Assembly: GCA_045646145.1 (NCBI GenBank)
Contig: JAZRKE010000083.1
Coordinates: 1-53,998 of the forward strand
Length of the DNA stretch: 53,998 bases
Reading direction: 5' to 3'
Source of the DNA: SIG565 sp045646145
GTDB taxonomy: Bacteria; Bacillota; Clostridia; Oscillospirales; Acutalibacteraceae
A program made the position numbers and the translations under genes. Position 1 is the first letter of the stretch. Every line of letters begins with the position of its first letter. The notes below the pieces were generated by a model. The model was not told the origin of the DNA. It saw nothing but the letters and a program-made list of their open reading frames with translations, and searched no databases. Shown here in pieces: positions 1 through 7,450 of this stretch.

Positions 1-76
1 ATTTGGGCGCAAATACAATATGGTATTGACATCTCCAGCTTGTATGGTCTAAACTATTTATGTCTTTTTCTTTCAC
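1..76 (-). CDS. tnpA: IS200/IS605-family transposase TnpA, 5' end only (cut by window edge)
   Basis: Reading leftward from a GTG at 76-74 gives 25 codons before the window ends. They include the residues SLDHTSWRCQYHIVFAPK, which match the conserved N-terminus of the small IS200/IS605 Y1 transposases (typically WxCxYHIVFxPKYR). A good ribosome binding site (AAGGAGG on the minus strand, about 84-90) precedes it. These enzymes cut and rejoin single-stranded DNA with one catalytic tyrosine and an HUH motif, both of which lie outside the window. Whether the gene is complete cannot be seen. The family call rests on one conserved segment but is distinctive. Confidence 0.8.
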   Translation of the reverse strand, partial: MKEKDINSLDHTSWRCQYHIVFAPK

Positions 77-85
77 GATAAAGAC

Positions 86-146
86 CTCCTTGATATTTTA
101 GTTGTGTGGTCGGCAAACCACTTCTACTATACCAAGGAGCTTTTTT
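86..146 (+). terminator. Stem-loop in the transposase leader; rightward terminator and RBS-blocking stem
   Basis: The arms CTCCTTGATAT (86-96) and ATACCAAGGAG (129-139) pair with one mismatch, and the plus strand then runs into six Ts (141-146). On the plus strand this is a plausible intrinsic terminator. On the minus strand the same stem would hide the transposase ribosome binding site. Known IS200 leaders combine the same two functions, so reading it as protection against outside transcription is an inference from that family. Confidence 0.55.
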
Positions 147-184
147 CTTGTCTACTCTACTCCTCGCTAAAAGCTATTTTTTTG

Positions 185-205
185 CCCCCCTGTAGAACAG
201 GGGGG
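185..205. repeat. Perfect 9-bp hairpin, likely IS end palindrome
   Basis: CCCCCCTGT (185-193) and ACAGGGGGG (197-205) are perfectly complementary around a 3-base loop. No T-run follows on either strand, so it does not look like an intrinsic terminator. Its place just outside the transposase leader fits the subterminal hairpin that IS200/IS605 transposases recognise. Confidence 0.5.
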
Positions 206-228
206 TAACTTTGTCACGGACAAGATCA

Positions 229-262
229 CCAAGAGCCGAAGTCATAAGACCTCGGCTCTTGG
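229..262. terminator. Hairpin downstream of the Noc-like gene
   Basis: CCAAGAGCCGA (229-239) pairs perfectly with TCGGCTCTTGG (252-262). It lies 44 bases past the stop codon of the leftward Noc-like gene, the position expected for its terminator, but the T-run on the minus strand is poor. It may end the rsmG/noc transcription unit. Confidence 0.45.
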
Positions 263-305
263 CTTTATAGGGATATGGGGATGAATATGGGCAACAATAA
301 ATGTT

Positions 306-1151
306 TTAACAGATTTTAAGCTGTGGCGAATCGCCGGGCTCACTGTCTGTTGTGGACTGCTTCTGAATTCGTATGCGATATTCTATATAGTCCTTGCTTT
401 CCTGTTTTTTGCGGCTGGCTTTAATTCCTGCGGCAACCATTGTATCGATCAATCGGTTAAGGCTGTTGGAAAACAGTCTTACATCGGCAATACCCGATTT
501 TCTTGTGGGTTTTTTGCTATCCTCTGCTTTTGGGGGATTAATTATTTCCTCAATATAATCCTCGCACTCTTTAGCCGACATATTTTCCGCTATCACCTTA
601 TCGAGAATCCTTTGACGATTGGACTCCTGCTCGATTCTGATAAGCGCCCTTGCGTGCCTTTCGGTAAGGCGTGCGGCAGTAATCCGTTCGCGTTCGGTTT
701 TATTAAGCCTTAAAATTCTCAGCTTATTAGATAGCGTCGACTGTGCAATACCCAGACGCTCTGCGGCTTCAAGCTGACTTATTCCGTAATCGTTTATCAG
801 TCGGTTAATGCCCTCCGCCTGTTCAAAAAGCGTTAAATCCGTTCTTTGCAGATTTTCAATTATGGAATAGGCTGCCGCCGTTTCACTGTTTACATTAACA
901 ACTATGCAGGGCACTTTTTTAAGCCCCGCCTTCTGAGCTGCTCTGAGTCGGCGTTCTCCTGCAATAAGCAGATATCCGTTCTCTTGTTTGCGGACAGTAA
1001 GTGGTTGTATTATTCCGTTAATCCTGATGCTCTCGCTGAGTCTGTTAAGCTCGTACTCATCGAAACTCTTTCTTGGCTGATTTTTGTTGGGGGCAATATC
1101 CTTTATATTAATGTTTACTAGTCTTTTTTCCTGTTCCTTAAATAACACCAT
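306..1151 (-). CDS. noc: ParB-family DNA-binding protein, Noc-like
   Basis: This 281-residue protein has a ParB N-terminal domain (about 15-105) with the nucleotide-binding motif GERRLR at 65-70 and ENLQR at 99-103, then a helix-turn-helix at about 124-147. The segment TERHARALI after the HTH is typical of Noc. ParB/Noc proteins are CTP-dependent sliding clamps. Noc spreads from its sites to the membrane and blocks division over the nucleoid. Its place next to rsmG is where noc lies in Bacillus, and a second, more typical ParB is encoded at 38102. It starts close to the ParB domain and lacks the clear amphipathic N-terminal helix of Bacillus Noc, so membrane targeting is uncertain. The ATG has a good upstream site (CCTCCCT, plus strand 1161-1167). 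Confidence 0.75.
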   Translation of the reverse strand: MVLFKEQEKRLVNINIKDIAPNKNQPRKSFDEYELNRLSESIRINGIIQPLTVRKQENGYLLIAGERRLRAAQKAGLKKVPCIVVNVNSETAAAYSIIENLQRTDLTLFEQAEGINRLINDYGISQLEAAERLGIAQSTLSNKLRILRLNKTERERITAARLTERHARALIRIEQESNRQRILDKVIAENMSAKECEDYIEEIINPPKAEDSKKPTRKSGIADVRLFSNSLNRLIDTMVAAGIKASRKKQESKDYIEYRIRIQKQSTTDSEPGDSPQLKIC

Positions 1152-1174
1152 AGAGCTTGCCTCCCTGTGTCTTT

Positions 1175-1203
1175 ATGTTAGCACAGGCCTGTCCCTTTTG
1201 CAA
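1175..1203 (-). promoter_or_regulatory. Predicted sigma-A promoter of the Noc-like gene
   Basis: On the minus strand TTGCAA (1203-1198) and TAACAT (1180-1175) are separated by 17 bases, just upstream of the ribosome binding site. It lets the Noc-like gene be expressed separately from rsmG, whose terminator lies immediately upstream. Confidence 0.45.
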
Positions 1204-1239
1204 GAAAAAGCGTTCGCTAAAAAACGCTCTAAAAACACA

Positions 1240-1268
1240 AAAACAGCCTTTTTTATAAAGGCTGTTTT
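1240..1268 (-). terminator. Intrinsic terminator of the mnmE-mnmG-rsmG operon
   Basis: AAAACAGCCTTT (1240-1251) and AAAGGCTGTTTT (1257-1268) form a perfect 12-bp stem. On the minus strand it is followed by a T-rich tail. The stem overlaps the last codons of rsmG. A weaker hairpin (AGCGTT 1209-1214 with AACGCT 1223-1228) lies just beyond. Confidence 0.75.
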
Positions 1269-1969
1269 GATATTTTTGCGGAATTTCTTGGATATCTTGA
1301 CGGAGTTTGCGATATCTTTTTTATTTTAATTATTGACCTTTCTCCTATTTGCTCAATTTTTTCGGTAAAAACCGTTGGAGCTTCACCACCAAGAAGCGAA
1401 ATTGCTCTTTGCGCCTGCTCTATTTCAGCACTTGCCTGAGGTCCCTTAAGACTCACAAAAACACCTCCTGATTTCACATATGGAAGACAATACTCACTCA
1501 GAACATTGAGCGGAGCCACGGCTCTTGCCGTAGCAATATCGAACTGCTCACGAAATTCAGCCTTTTGAGCACCCTCCTCGGCACGAAAATGCACCGCGCG
1601 CGTATTCTCAATCCCCAATTTTTCTATTACATCATTTAAAAAGGTAATGCGTTTATTAAGACTATCAAGTAAAACCAGTTTTATGTCGGGACGTGCAATT
1701 TTGAGCACAATTCCGGGAAAACCCGCACCTGTACCTACATCGATAACCGCCGCATTCTCGGGCACATCTATACATTTAAAAAAGAGCAAACAGTCAAGAA
1801 AATGCTTGAAAACAACCTCTTTCGGCTCGGTAATAGCAGTTAAATTCATTTTTTCATTCCACTCTATAAGCAGATTACCGTAAAGCTCCAGTTGTTCAGC
1901 CTTACGCTCGTCTATAGCCGCAAAGCCCTCGCACAAAGGCATAATTTCTGATATCGGAAATTTAATCAT
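1253..1969 (-). CDS. rsmG: 16S rRNA (guanine(527)-N7)-methyltransferase RsmG
   Basis: RsmG uses S-adenosylmethionine to methylate N7 of G527 in 16S rRNA. The 238-residue length matches the family. The N-terminal segment EWNEKMNLTAI, the SAM-binding motif VIDVGTGAGFPGIVLKI (about 96-112) and LLDSLNKRITFL are characteristic. The start overlaps the end of mnmG by 8 bases, indicating translational coupling. The order mnmE-mnmG-rsmG is the conserved origin-proximal order in Firmicutes. The last residues overlap the terminator stem. Confidence 0.95.
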   Translation of the reverse strand: MIKFPISEIMPLCEGFAAIDERKAEQLELYGNLLIEWNEKMNLTAITEPKEVVFKHFLDCLLFFKCIDVPENAAVIDVGTGAGFPGIVLKIARPDIKLVLLDSLNKRITFLNDVIEKLGIENTRAVHFRAEEGAQKAEFREQFDIATARAVAPLNVLSEYCLPYVKSGGVFVSLKGPQASAEIEQAQRAISLLGGEAPTVFTEKIEQIGERSIIKIKKISQTPSRYPRNSAKISKQPL

Positions 1970-3845
1970 TTTTATTCTCCCTGCGCTTTTTCTCCAAATA
2001 TATTGCTAACACCGAAACATCGGCGGGACTTACCCCTGAAATTCGCGATGCTTGACCAATATTACGAGGTAGAATCTTCTTTAGCTTTTCGGTAGCTTCA
2101 AGGCGCAAGCCATAAACATCGTCATAGTTAATATCCTGCGGTATTAACTGCTTTTCCAACCTTAACATTTCCTCAACCTGTGCTGCCTGACGGGAAATAT
2201 ATCCCTCATATTTTATTTCGGTTTCAACCTTTTCACAAACACTGTCAGGCAGAATTGGACGCGCCTTATCAAACGCAGCTAAATCATTGTATTTAAGCTG
2301 TGGTCGGCGGATAAGCTCATCCATTTTACAACCCGTTGTTATTGGCACCGTACCCTTCCCCAGGAACAACTCCGACAATTCCTTACTAGGTGCTAAGGTT
2401 GTTGCCTTAAGTCTTTCTATTTCCTTCTCCTTAAGTGCTTTATTAAGGCAGAATTTATCCCAGGTTTTATCGTCAATAAGCCCCAAAGAGCGACCTATTG
2501 GCATTAAGCGCTCGTCGGCATTGTCCTGACGCAGCAGCAGCCTGTATTCACTTCGTGACGTCATCATTCTGTACGGGTCGGCACAGCCTTTGGTTACAAG
2601 GTCATCTATAAGTGTTCCTATGTAACTTGAGGCACGGGAAAGTATAAGCGGTTCCTTACCATCAATTTTGAGCGCGGCATTAACGCCTGCCACAAAGCCT
2701 TGAACAGCCGCCTCCTCATAACCCGAAGAGCCGTTGAACTGACCTGCACCATAAAGCCCATCAAAATCTTTAAATTCGAGGGTTTCGCGCAGTGCCAACG
2801 GATCAATGCAGTCATACTCTATAGCATAGGCGTTGCGAATCATTTTAACCTTTTCAAGCCCCGGAATAGTGTGATAAAACTCTATCTGCACCTCTTCGGG
2901 TAGCGACGAAGACATACCCTGCAAATACATTTCTTCGGTGTCGGCACCGCAGGGCTCAACAAAAAGCTGGTGTCTCGGCTTATCGGCAAAGCGCACCACC
3001 TTATCCTCAATGCTTGGGCAATAACGCGGACCTATCCCCTCAATATCCCCTGCATAAAGCGGTGAACGGTGAAGGTTCTTCATTATAACCGCCTTGGTTT
3101 CATCGGTTGTGTATGAAATATGGCAAACCACACTGTTTTCGCGTGTTTTTTCGGTTGAAAAACTAAAGGGCACAATTTTTTCATCGCCCTGCTGCATTTC
3201 CATTTTAGAAAAATCTATACTCGCCCTATCCACCCTTGCAGGTGTTCCCGTTTTAAAGCGGCGAAGCGGAAGACCTAATTTTTTAAGCGAATCGGAAAGA
3301 AACACCGATGGAAACTGACCGTCAGGTCCACTTGAAAAATTAACTTCTCCCACGAAAATTCTGCCGTCTAAAAAGGTTCCAGTAGCCAGAATTACCGCAC
3401 TGCATTTATGCTCGGCTCCAAGCCTTGTTTTAACTATCCAACCGCCGTTTTCTCTATAAATCTCGGTAACCTCAGCCTGTTTTACATCTAGGTTCTCCTG
3501 TTTTTCGGTGGCGTGCTTCATATATCCGCTATAGGCGCGCCTGTCTATCTGGGCACGGAGCGAATGAACGGCGGGACCTTTACCTAAATTAAGCATTCTC
3601 GATTGCAGCATATTAGCATCTGCCGCTTTGCCCATTTCACCGCCTAAGGCATCCAATTCGCGCACTAAATGCCCCTTTGCAGTGCCTCCGATTGAGGGAT
3701 TGCATGGCATATTACCTATCCAGTCGGCGCTGACGGTGAACATTATCGTCTTTTTGCCGAGTCTTGCTGCAACAAGAGCCGCCTCAATTCCAGCGTGTCC
3801 GGCACCGACAACGGCTATATCATATTTTTCAGCCTCGTAACTCAT
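1962..3845 (-). CDS. mnmG: tRNA uridine-5-carboxymethylaminomethyl modification enzyme MnmG (GidA)
   Basis: MnmG is an FAD enzyme that works with MnmE to install the carboxymethylaminomethyl group at U34 of certain tRNAs. The 627-residue protein has the FAD-binding GAGHAG loop at 14-19, the conserved PCNPSIGGTAKGHLVRELDALGG segment and the conserved cysteine in RYCPSIEDK at about residue 275. The C-terminal helical domain carries ISGVSPADVSVL. It lies 9 bases after mnmE and overlaps rsmG. Length and motifs are normal for the family. Confidence 0.97.
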   Translation of the reverse strand: MSYEAEKYDIAVVGAGHAGIEAALVAARLGKKTIMFTVSADWIGNMPCNPSIGGTAKGHLVRELDALGGEMGKAADANMLQSRMLNLGKGPAVHSLRAQIDRRAYSGYMKHATEKQENLDVKQAEVTEIYRENGGWIVKTRLGAEHKCSAVILATGTFLDGRIFVGEVNFSSGPDGQFPSVFLSDSLKKLGLPLRRFKTGTPARVDRASIDFSKMEMQQGDEKIVPFSFSTEKTRENSVVCHISYTTDETKAVIMKNLHRSPLYAGDIEGIGPRYCPSIEDKVVRFADKPRHQLFVEPCGADTEEMYLQGMSSSLPEEVQIEFYHTIPGLEKVKMIRNAYAIEYDCIDPLALRETLEFKDFDGLYGAGQFNGSSGYEEAAVQGFVAGVNAALKIDGKEPLILSRASSYIGTLIDDLVTKGCADPYRMMTSRSEYRLLLRQDNADERLMPIGRSLGLIDDKTWDKFCLNKALKEKEIERLKATTLAPSKELSELFLGKGTVPITTGCKMDELIRRPQLKYNDLAAFDKARPILPDSVCEKVETEIKYEGYISRQAAQVEEMLRLEKQLIPQDINYDDVYGLRLEATEKLKKILPRNIGQASRISGVSPADVSVLAIYLEKKRRENKND

Positions 3846-3854
3846 CTAATCCCT

Positions 3855-5216
3855 CTATTTTCCAACACAAAATCTTTCAAAAACTTCATCGGCAACGGCG
3901 TTTGTAACCCGTTTGCCCGTAAGCGAATACAGGTGCGCCAGAGCATCATCAATCAACACCCCTACAGCATCGACCGTAATCCCTGAGGTTATGGCGCAAA
4001 GTGCATCATCCACGGCACCCTTTGCCTTTAGCGCACAGTCTCTTTGCCTCTCACTTCCAAGCACTGCGATATCGGCACTAAGGTTCGCCGCACCTGTAAT
4101 TTCGGCAATTTTTGCCTCCAACGCCTCACTGCCTGTCCCATTTTTTGCCGAAACAAAAACGGTAGGCAAATCCCCGAACACCGACTCCTCAAACGGCACC
4201 GCTATATCGTTTTTATTAAGTACAGCTATGGTGTTTTTATTCTTTATACCTTCAATCAGGTCCAGGTCATCGCTATCAAGCGGACGGGATAAATCAAATA
4301 CAGCTAAAATAAGCTGAGCCGACTCGCTTTTCTCCTTAGCCCTCTCAATTCCTACACTCTCGACCATGTCGTCGGTTTTGCGAATTCCCGCAGTATCACT
4401 AAGCCTTAGTGTAATATCTCCAACCATAACGGTATCCTCGATAATATCACGAGTAGTTCCCGCAATTTCGGTAACAATAGAGCGTTCCCGCTTTGCAAGC
4501 AAATTCATAAGGGTGCTTTTCCCTACATTCGGCTTACCGAGAATAACGGTGTCTATCCCTTCTCTGAGAACCCTGCCGTTATCGTAATCGGATATCATTT
4601 TATCAAGGCTTGCCGATATTTTTTCAAGATTAGCCGTAAAATTTTCATTGTTAAGCTCGGGTATTTCCTCATCGGGATTATCGTTAAAAAATGCAACCGA
4701 TGCCGCTAGCGATAAAAGTGCTTTCTCTGTTTTCTCAATTTCACGGCTTACCTTACCCTCAAGCGCCGAAACACTGAGCTTGAGTTCCCCTGCGCTCTGC
4801 GCCGAGATAACCCCCATAACCGCCTCTGCCTCAACCAAATCAAGTTTACCGTTTAAAAAGGCACGTTTTGTAAATTCGCCCGGTGTGGCCGCTATAGCAC
4901 CGCTCTCAAAAATTGCGCGGAGCACCCTCTTTACAACATATCTACCACCGTGAACGCTTATTTCCACAACATCCTCACCCGTATAGCTCTTAGGAGCCGT
5001 GAATTTAAGTGCAACGGCACTGTCAATTTTAACACCGTCGCTTATAATTTCGCCGTAAAGCGCCGAATAACCCGATATATCGGATATTCTTTTGCCGGAA
5101 AAGGACCTAAACACACTGTCGGCAACGCCGAAAGCATTATCCCCTGAAATTCTGATTACACCGATTGAGCCTTCGCCCACAGGTGTGGCAATAGCAGCTA
5201 CTGTGCTGTTCTGCAC
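3855..5216 (-). CDS. mnmE: tRNA modification GTPase MnmE (TrmE)
   Basis: MnmE is the GTPase and formyl-THF-binding partner of MnmG. The 453-residue protein has an N-terminal tetrahydrofolate domain (about 1-120), a helical domain, and an inserted G domain with GKPNVGKS at 227-234, DTAG at 274-277 and NKND further on. It ends in CVGK, the C-terminal CxGK motif whose cysteine is needed for activity. The start is GTG at 5216, chosen because GGAGGTGAT lies 7 bases upstream. It is the first gene of a leftward operon. The jag and yidC genes that usually precede it are absent. Confidence 0.97.
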   Translation of the reverse strand: MQNSTVAAIATPVGEGSIGVIRISGDNAFGVADSVFRSFSGKRISDISGYSALYGEIISDGVKIDSAVALKFTAPKSYTGEDVVEISVHGGRYVVKRVLRAIFESGAIAATPGEFTKRAFLNGKLDLVEAEAVMGVISAQSAGELKLSVSALEGKVSREIEKTEKALLSLAASVAFFNDNPDEEIPELNNENFTANLEKISASLDKMISDYDNGRVLREGIDTVILGKPNVGKSTLMNLLAKRERSIVTEIAGTTRDIIEDTVMVGDITLRLSDTAGIRKTDDMVESVGIERAKEKSESAQLILAVFDLSRPLDSDDLDLIEGIKNKNTIAVLNKNDIAVPFEESVFGDLPTVFVSAKNGTGSEALEAKIAEITGAANLSADIAVLGSERQRDCALKAKGAVDDALCAITSGITVDAVGVLIDDALAHLYSLTGKRVTNAVADEVFERFCVGK

Positions 5217-5253
5217 CTAAATCACCTCCGAAACTGTTGTTTTCTAATATTTA

Positions 5254-5282
5254 ATAATAACACATATGCCCTAACTTTTCAA
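5254..5282 (-). promoter_or_regulatory. Predicted sigma-A promoter of mnmE
   Basis: On the minus strand TTGAAA (5282-5277) and TATTAT (5259-5254) are 17 bases apart, and an extended TGn precedes the -10. It drives the mnmE-mnmG-rsmG operon and lies back to back with the promoter of the lipoprotein gene at 5387. Confidence 0.65.
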
Positions 5283-5337
5283 TCAGTAAAAAAAGCAAAA
5301 ATTATTAACTGTAGCCCTTTATTTTTGCAATTTGTTG

Positions 5338-5346
5338 TGATATAAT
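5338..5346 (+). promoter_or_regulatory. Extended -10 promoter of the lipoprotein/two-component unit
   Basis: TGATATAAT (5338-5346) is a perfect extended -10 element (TGn plus TATAAT). No good -35 is seen at the normal distance, which extended -10 promoters can do without. It lies 41 bases before the lipoprotein start codon. Confidence 0.5.
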
Positions 5347-5386
5347 TTATTATGTATATTTGTAAAGTTATAAAGGAGGGTGCCAA

Positions 5387-6688
5387 ATGAGAAAAGTATT
5401 GCTTTTTATGTGCGTTATCGGTTTAGTGTTAGGGCTGTCCGCATGCGGACTGTCCGACGGTAATGCCGACACCCAACTTTCTCCACCGGCGCCTTCAGGA
5501 GAAATGAGAAATGTGTGGGAGGTGCTGAAGGAATCAGCTGGCTCCGATATAACCCTTAAATACCCCGCTCGTGGAGAATATCGTTCAGCGATAATCGCAA
5601 AAGACCTTAACGCAGACGGCACCGAAGAGGCTATTGCTTTTTACAGCACAACCCTTGATAATGTTACCACTATGCACATAAGCCTTATCGCAAAAAGCGG
5701 CGAGGATTGGATATCAGGCGGCGATGCAACCCTTGTTGCAACCGAAGTTGAAAAGGTTGAATTTGCCGATATTAACGGTGACGGTGTTTCCGAAATAGTT
5801 GTTAGCTGGAATGTTTATTCTACGGTTGAGAAAAGCGTTGGTGTTTACTCTGCCGAAGGTAGCGGCCTTACCACGCGAATTCTTGAAAGCCAGACCGCCT
5901 ACATCTGTAAGGATTTTGATTTCGACTCTAACCCCGACATTCTGATAATAAACTGCGATACCAAAAAAGGGATTTCCACCGCAAAATTATTTGATTTAAC
6001 CGAGGACGGTGTTAAGGAAGTAGGTAGCTGCGCACTTGATGCGGCAGTAACCGAATATTTAGAGCCTGTAACCTTTTCACTCGGTACCAAATCGGCCGTT
6101 TATATCGACGGAATAAAGGGAACCGGAATGATTACCGAAATGCTGATTATTGAAAACGGAACCATTTCCAATCTCTCGTATTCTGACAACCATAATACCG
6201 CATTTGACACCCTCCGTTCTTCTTCTGTGCCGATATTGGATATTAACGGAGACGGAAATTACGATGTGCCTATTTCATATATTCTGACTCAATCAACCAA
6301 TGCTACGAGTCAGAGCATCTATAAAACCAACTGGTACAGTTATAACGGAGAGGGAGTTGTGCTCACGCTTTCCACGATTATGAACTATACGGACGGATAT
6401 TTTCTTGAAATCCCGGAAAAATGGGATGCTTCTATTACAGCTTCGGTAAATTCTACCGACAAAACACTTACAATATTCCGCCTTGACACAGATACAGCCA
6501 CCTCGGCCGAGATGCTTCTCAAAATTCACGCAAGTCCCAAGGACCCCAACCTTGTTTCGACCTATCAGGGAAGCCGAAAAATTGCCGAGAGCGACACCTA
6601 CAATTACTATATAACCCTTGGAATTTACGAGGGACCTGAAGCCATTACATTTGAAGAACTTAAACAACTGTTTAAAATTATCTTGTAA
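5387..6688 (+). CDS. Lipoprotein with FG-GAP/VCBS-like DxNxDG repeats
   Basis: The 433-residue protein starts with a lipoprotein signal peptide ending in the lipobox LSAC with Cys20, so it should be tethered to the outer face of the membrane. The mature part carries several calcium-loop-like motifs: DLNADGTEEA, DINGDGVSEIVV, DFDSNPDILII and DINGDGNYDV. These resemble the repeats of FG-GAP/VCBS beta-propellers. Function is unknown. It lies 12 bases before a response regulator and sensor kinase and probably shares their transcript, so a role in signal sensing at the surface is likely but inferred. The ribosome binding site AAAGGAGG (5372-5379) fixes the ATG. Confidence 0.75.
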   Translation: MRKVLLFMCVIGLVLGLSACGLSDGNADTQLSPPAPSGEMRNVWEVLKESAGSDITLKYPARGEYRSAIIAKDLNADGTEEAIAFYSTTLDNVTTMHISLIAKSGEDWISGGDATLVATEVEKVEFADINGDGVSEIVVSWNVYSTVEKSVGVYSAEGSGLTTRILESQTAYICKDFDFDSNPDILIINCDTKKGISTAKLFDLTEDGVKEVGSCALDAAVTEYLEPVTFSLGTKSAVYIDGIKGTGMITEMLIIENGTISNLSYSDNHNTAFDTLRSSSVPILDINGDGNYDVPISYILTQSTNATSQSIYKTNWYSYNGEGVVLTLSTIMNYTDGYFLEIPEKWDASITASVNSTDKTLTIFRLDTDTATSAEMLLKIHASPKDPNLVSTYQGSRKIAESDTYNYYITLGIYEGPEAITFEELKQLFKIIL

Positions 6689-6700
6689 AGCGAGGAAAAA

Positions 6701-7417
6701 ATGAAAAGAATACTTATTGTTGAAGACGAGGCAGCCATAAGAGAATTTGAGGCCATAAATTTAAGGCGCGTCGGATATCATGTAGTACAGGCAGGCTCCG
6801 GTGAGGAGGCGCTAAGCATTTTCGATAATGACCCATTAGGATTTGATATAGCTCTGCTGGATATTTCCATGCCGGGTATGGATGGCTTTCAGTTATGCAG
6901 AGAACTAAGGCGCCGCTCGGTATCACTCGGTATTATAATGCTGACCGCAAGAACACAGGAAATGGATAAAATCAGCGGTCTTATGCTAGGTGCCGATGAT
7001 TATATCACTAAACCTTTTTCACCTACAGAACTGCTCGCACGCGTTGATTCGTTATACCGACGCGTTGATATGCTTAATAACAAACCTGCTACCATTAAGG
7101 TAACCGATGAAATCACTCTTGGAATCTTCACACTTAATGTGCGCCGCAGAACACTAACCAAAAACGGCATCCAAATTGCATTAACGCAGATTGAGTTTGA
7201 AATTATGGAATATTTCTTCACTAATCCTAATGTCGCGCTCGACCGTACCGACATTCTCAACCGTGTTTGGGGAGATGCCTATTTTGGAGAAGAAAAAATC
7301 GTTGACGTTAACATTCGACGTCTGAGAACTAAGATTGAAGAGGATGCCTCAAGGCCCAAATACCTTATTACCGTTTGGGGGATGGGCTATAAATGGGTTT
7401 ATAATCCCGAATTTTAA
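6701..7417 (+). CDS. OmpR/PhoB-family response regulator
   Basis: The 238-residue protein has an N-terminal receiver domain with the acidic pair in VEDE, the phosphoacceptor Asp54 in LLDISMPGMDG and Lys104 in TKPF. A C-terminal winged-helix DNA-binding domain contains the family signature VDVNIRRLRTKIEED and ends WGMGYKW. Phosphorylation by the kinase encoded next (7451) should switch its DNA binding. Targets are unknown. It sits between the lipoprotein and the kinase, suggesting one signalling unit. Confidence 0.93.
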   Translation: MKRILIVEDEAAIREFEAINLRRVGYHVVQAGSGEEALSIFDNDPLGFDIALLDISMPGMDGFQLCRELRRRSVSLGIIMLTARTQEMDKISGLMLGADDYITKPFSPTELLARVDSLYRRVDMLNNKPATIKVTDEITLGIFTLNVRRRTLTKNGIQIALTQIEFEIMEYFFTNPNVALDRTDILNRVWGDAYFGEEKIVDVNIRRLRTKIEEDASRPKYLITVWGMGYKWVYNPEF

Positions 7418-7450
7418 TTGAATTTTAGAAAATTATGAAAGGAGTAGACC

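Larger units (their letters stand above)
1..215 (-). mobile_element. End region of an IS200/IS605-like insertion sequence
   Basis: This stretch holds the transposase start and two palindromes expected at an IS200-type end. An inverted repeat (86-96 with 129-139, one mismatch) covers the transposase ribosome binding site and encloses a smaller hairpin (106-110 with 117-121). A perfect 9-bp stem with a 3-base loop lies at 185-205. IS200-type elements have subterminal hairpins instead of terminal inverted repeats. The outer boundary, set here near 215, is a guess because neither a cleavage site nor the other end is visible. Confidence 0.55.

Noticed and set aside
846..1329. Plus-strand frames at 846-1121 and 1084-1329
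   Set aside because: They are antisense to the Noc-like gene and rsmG, which have clear domains; no start signals.
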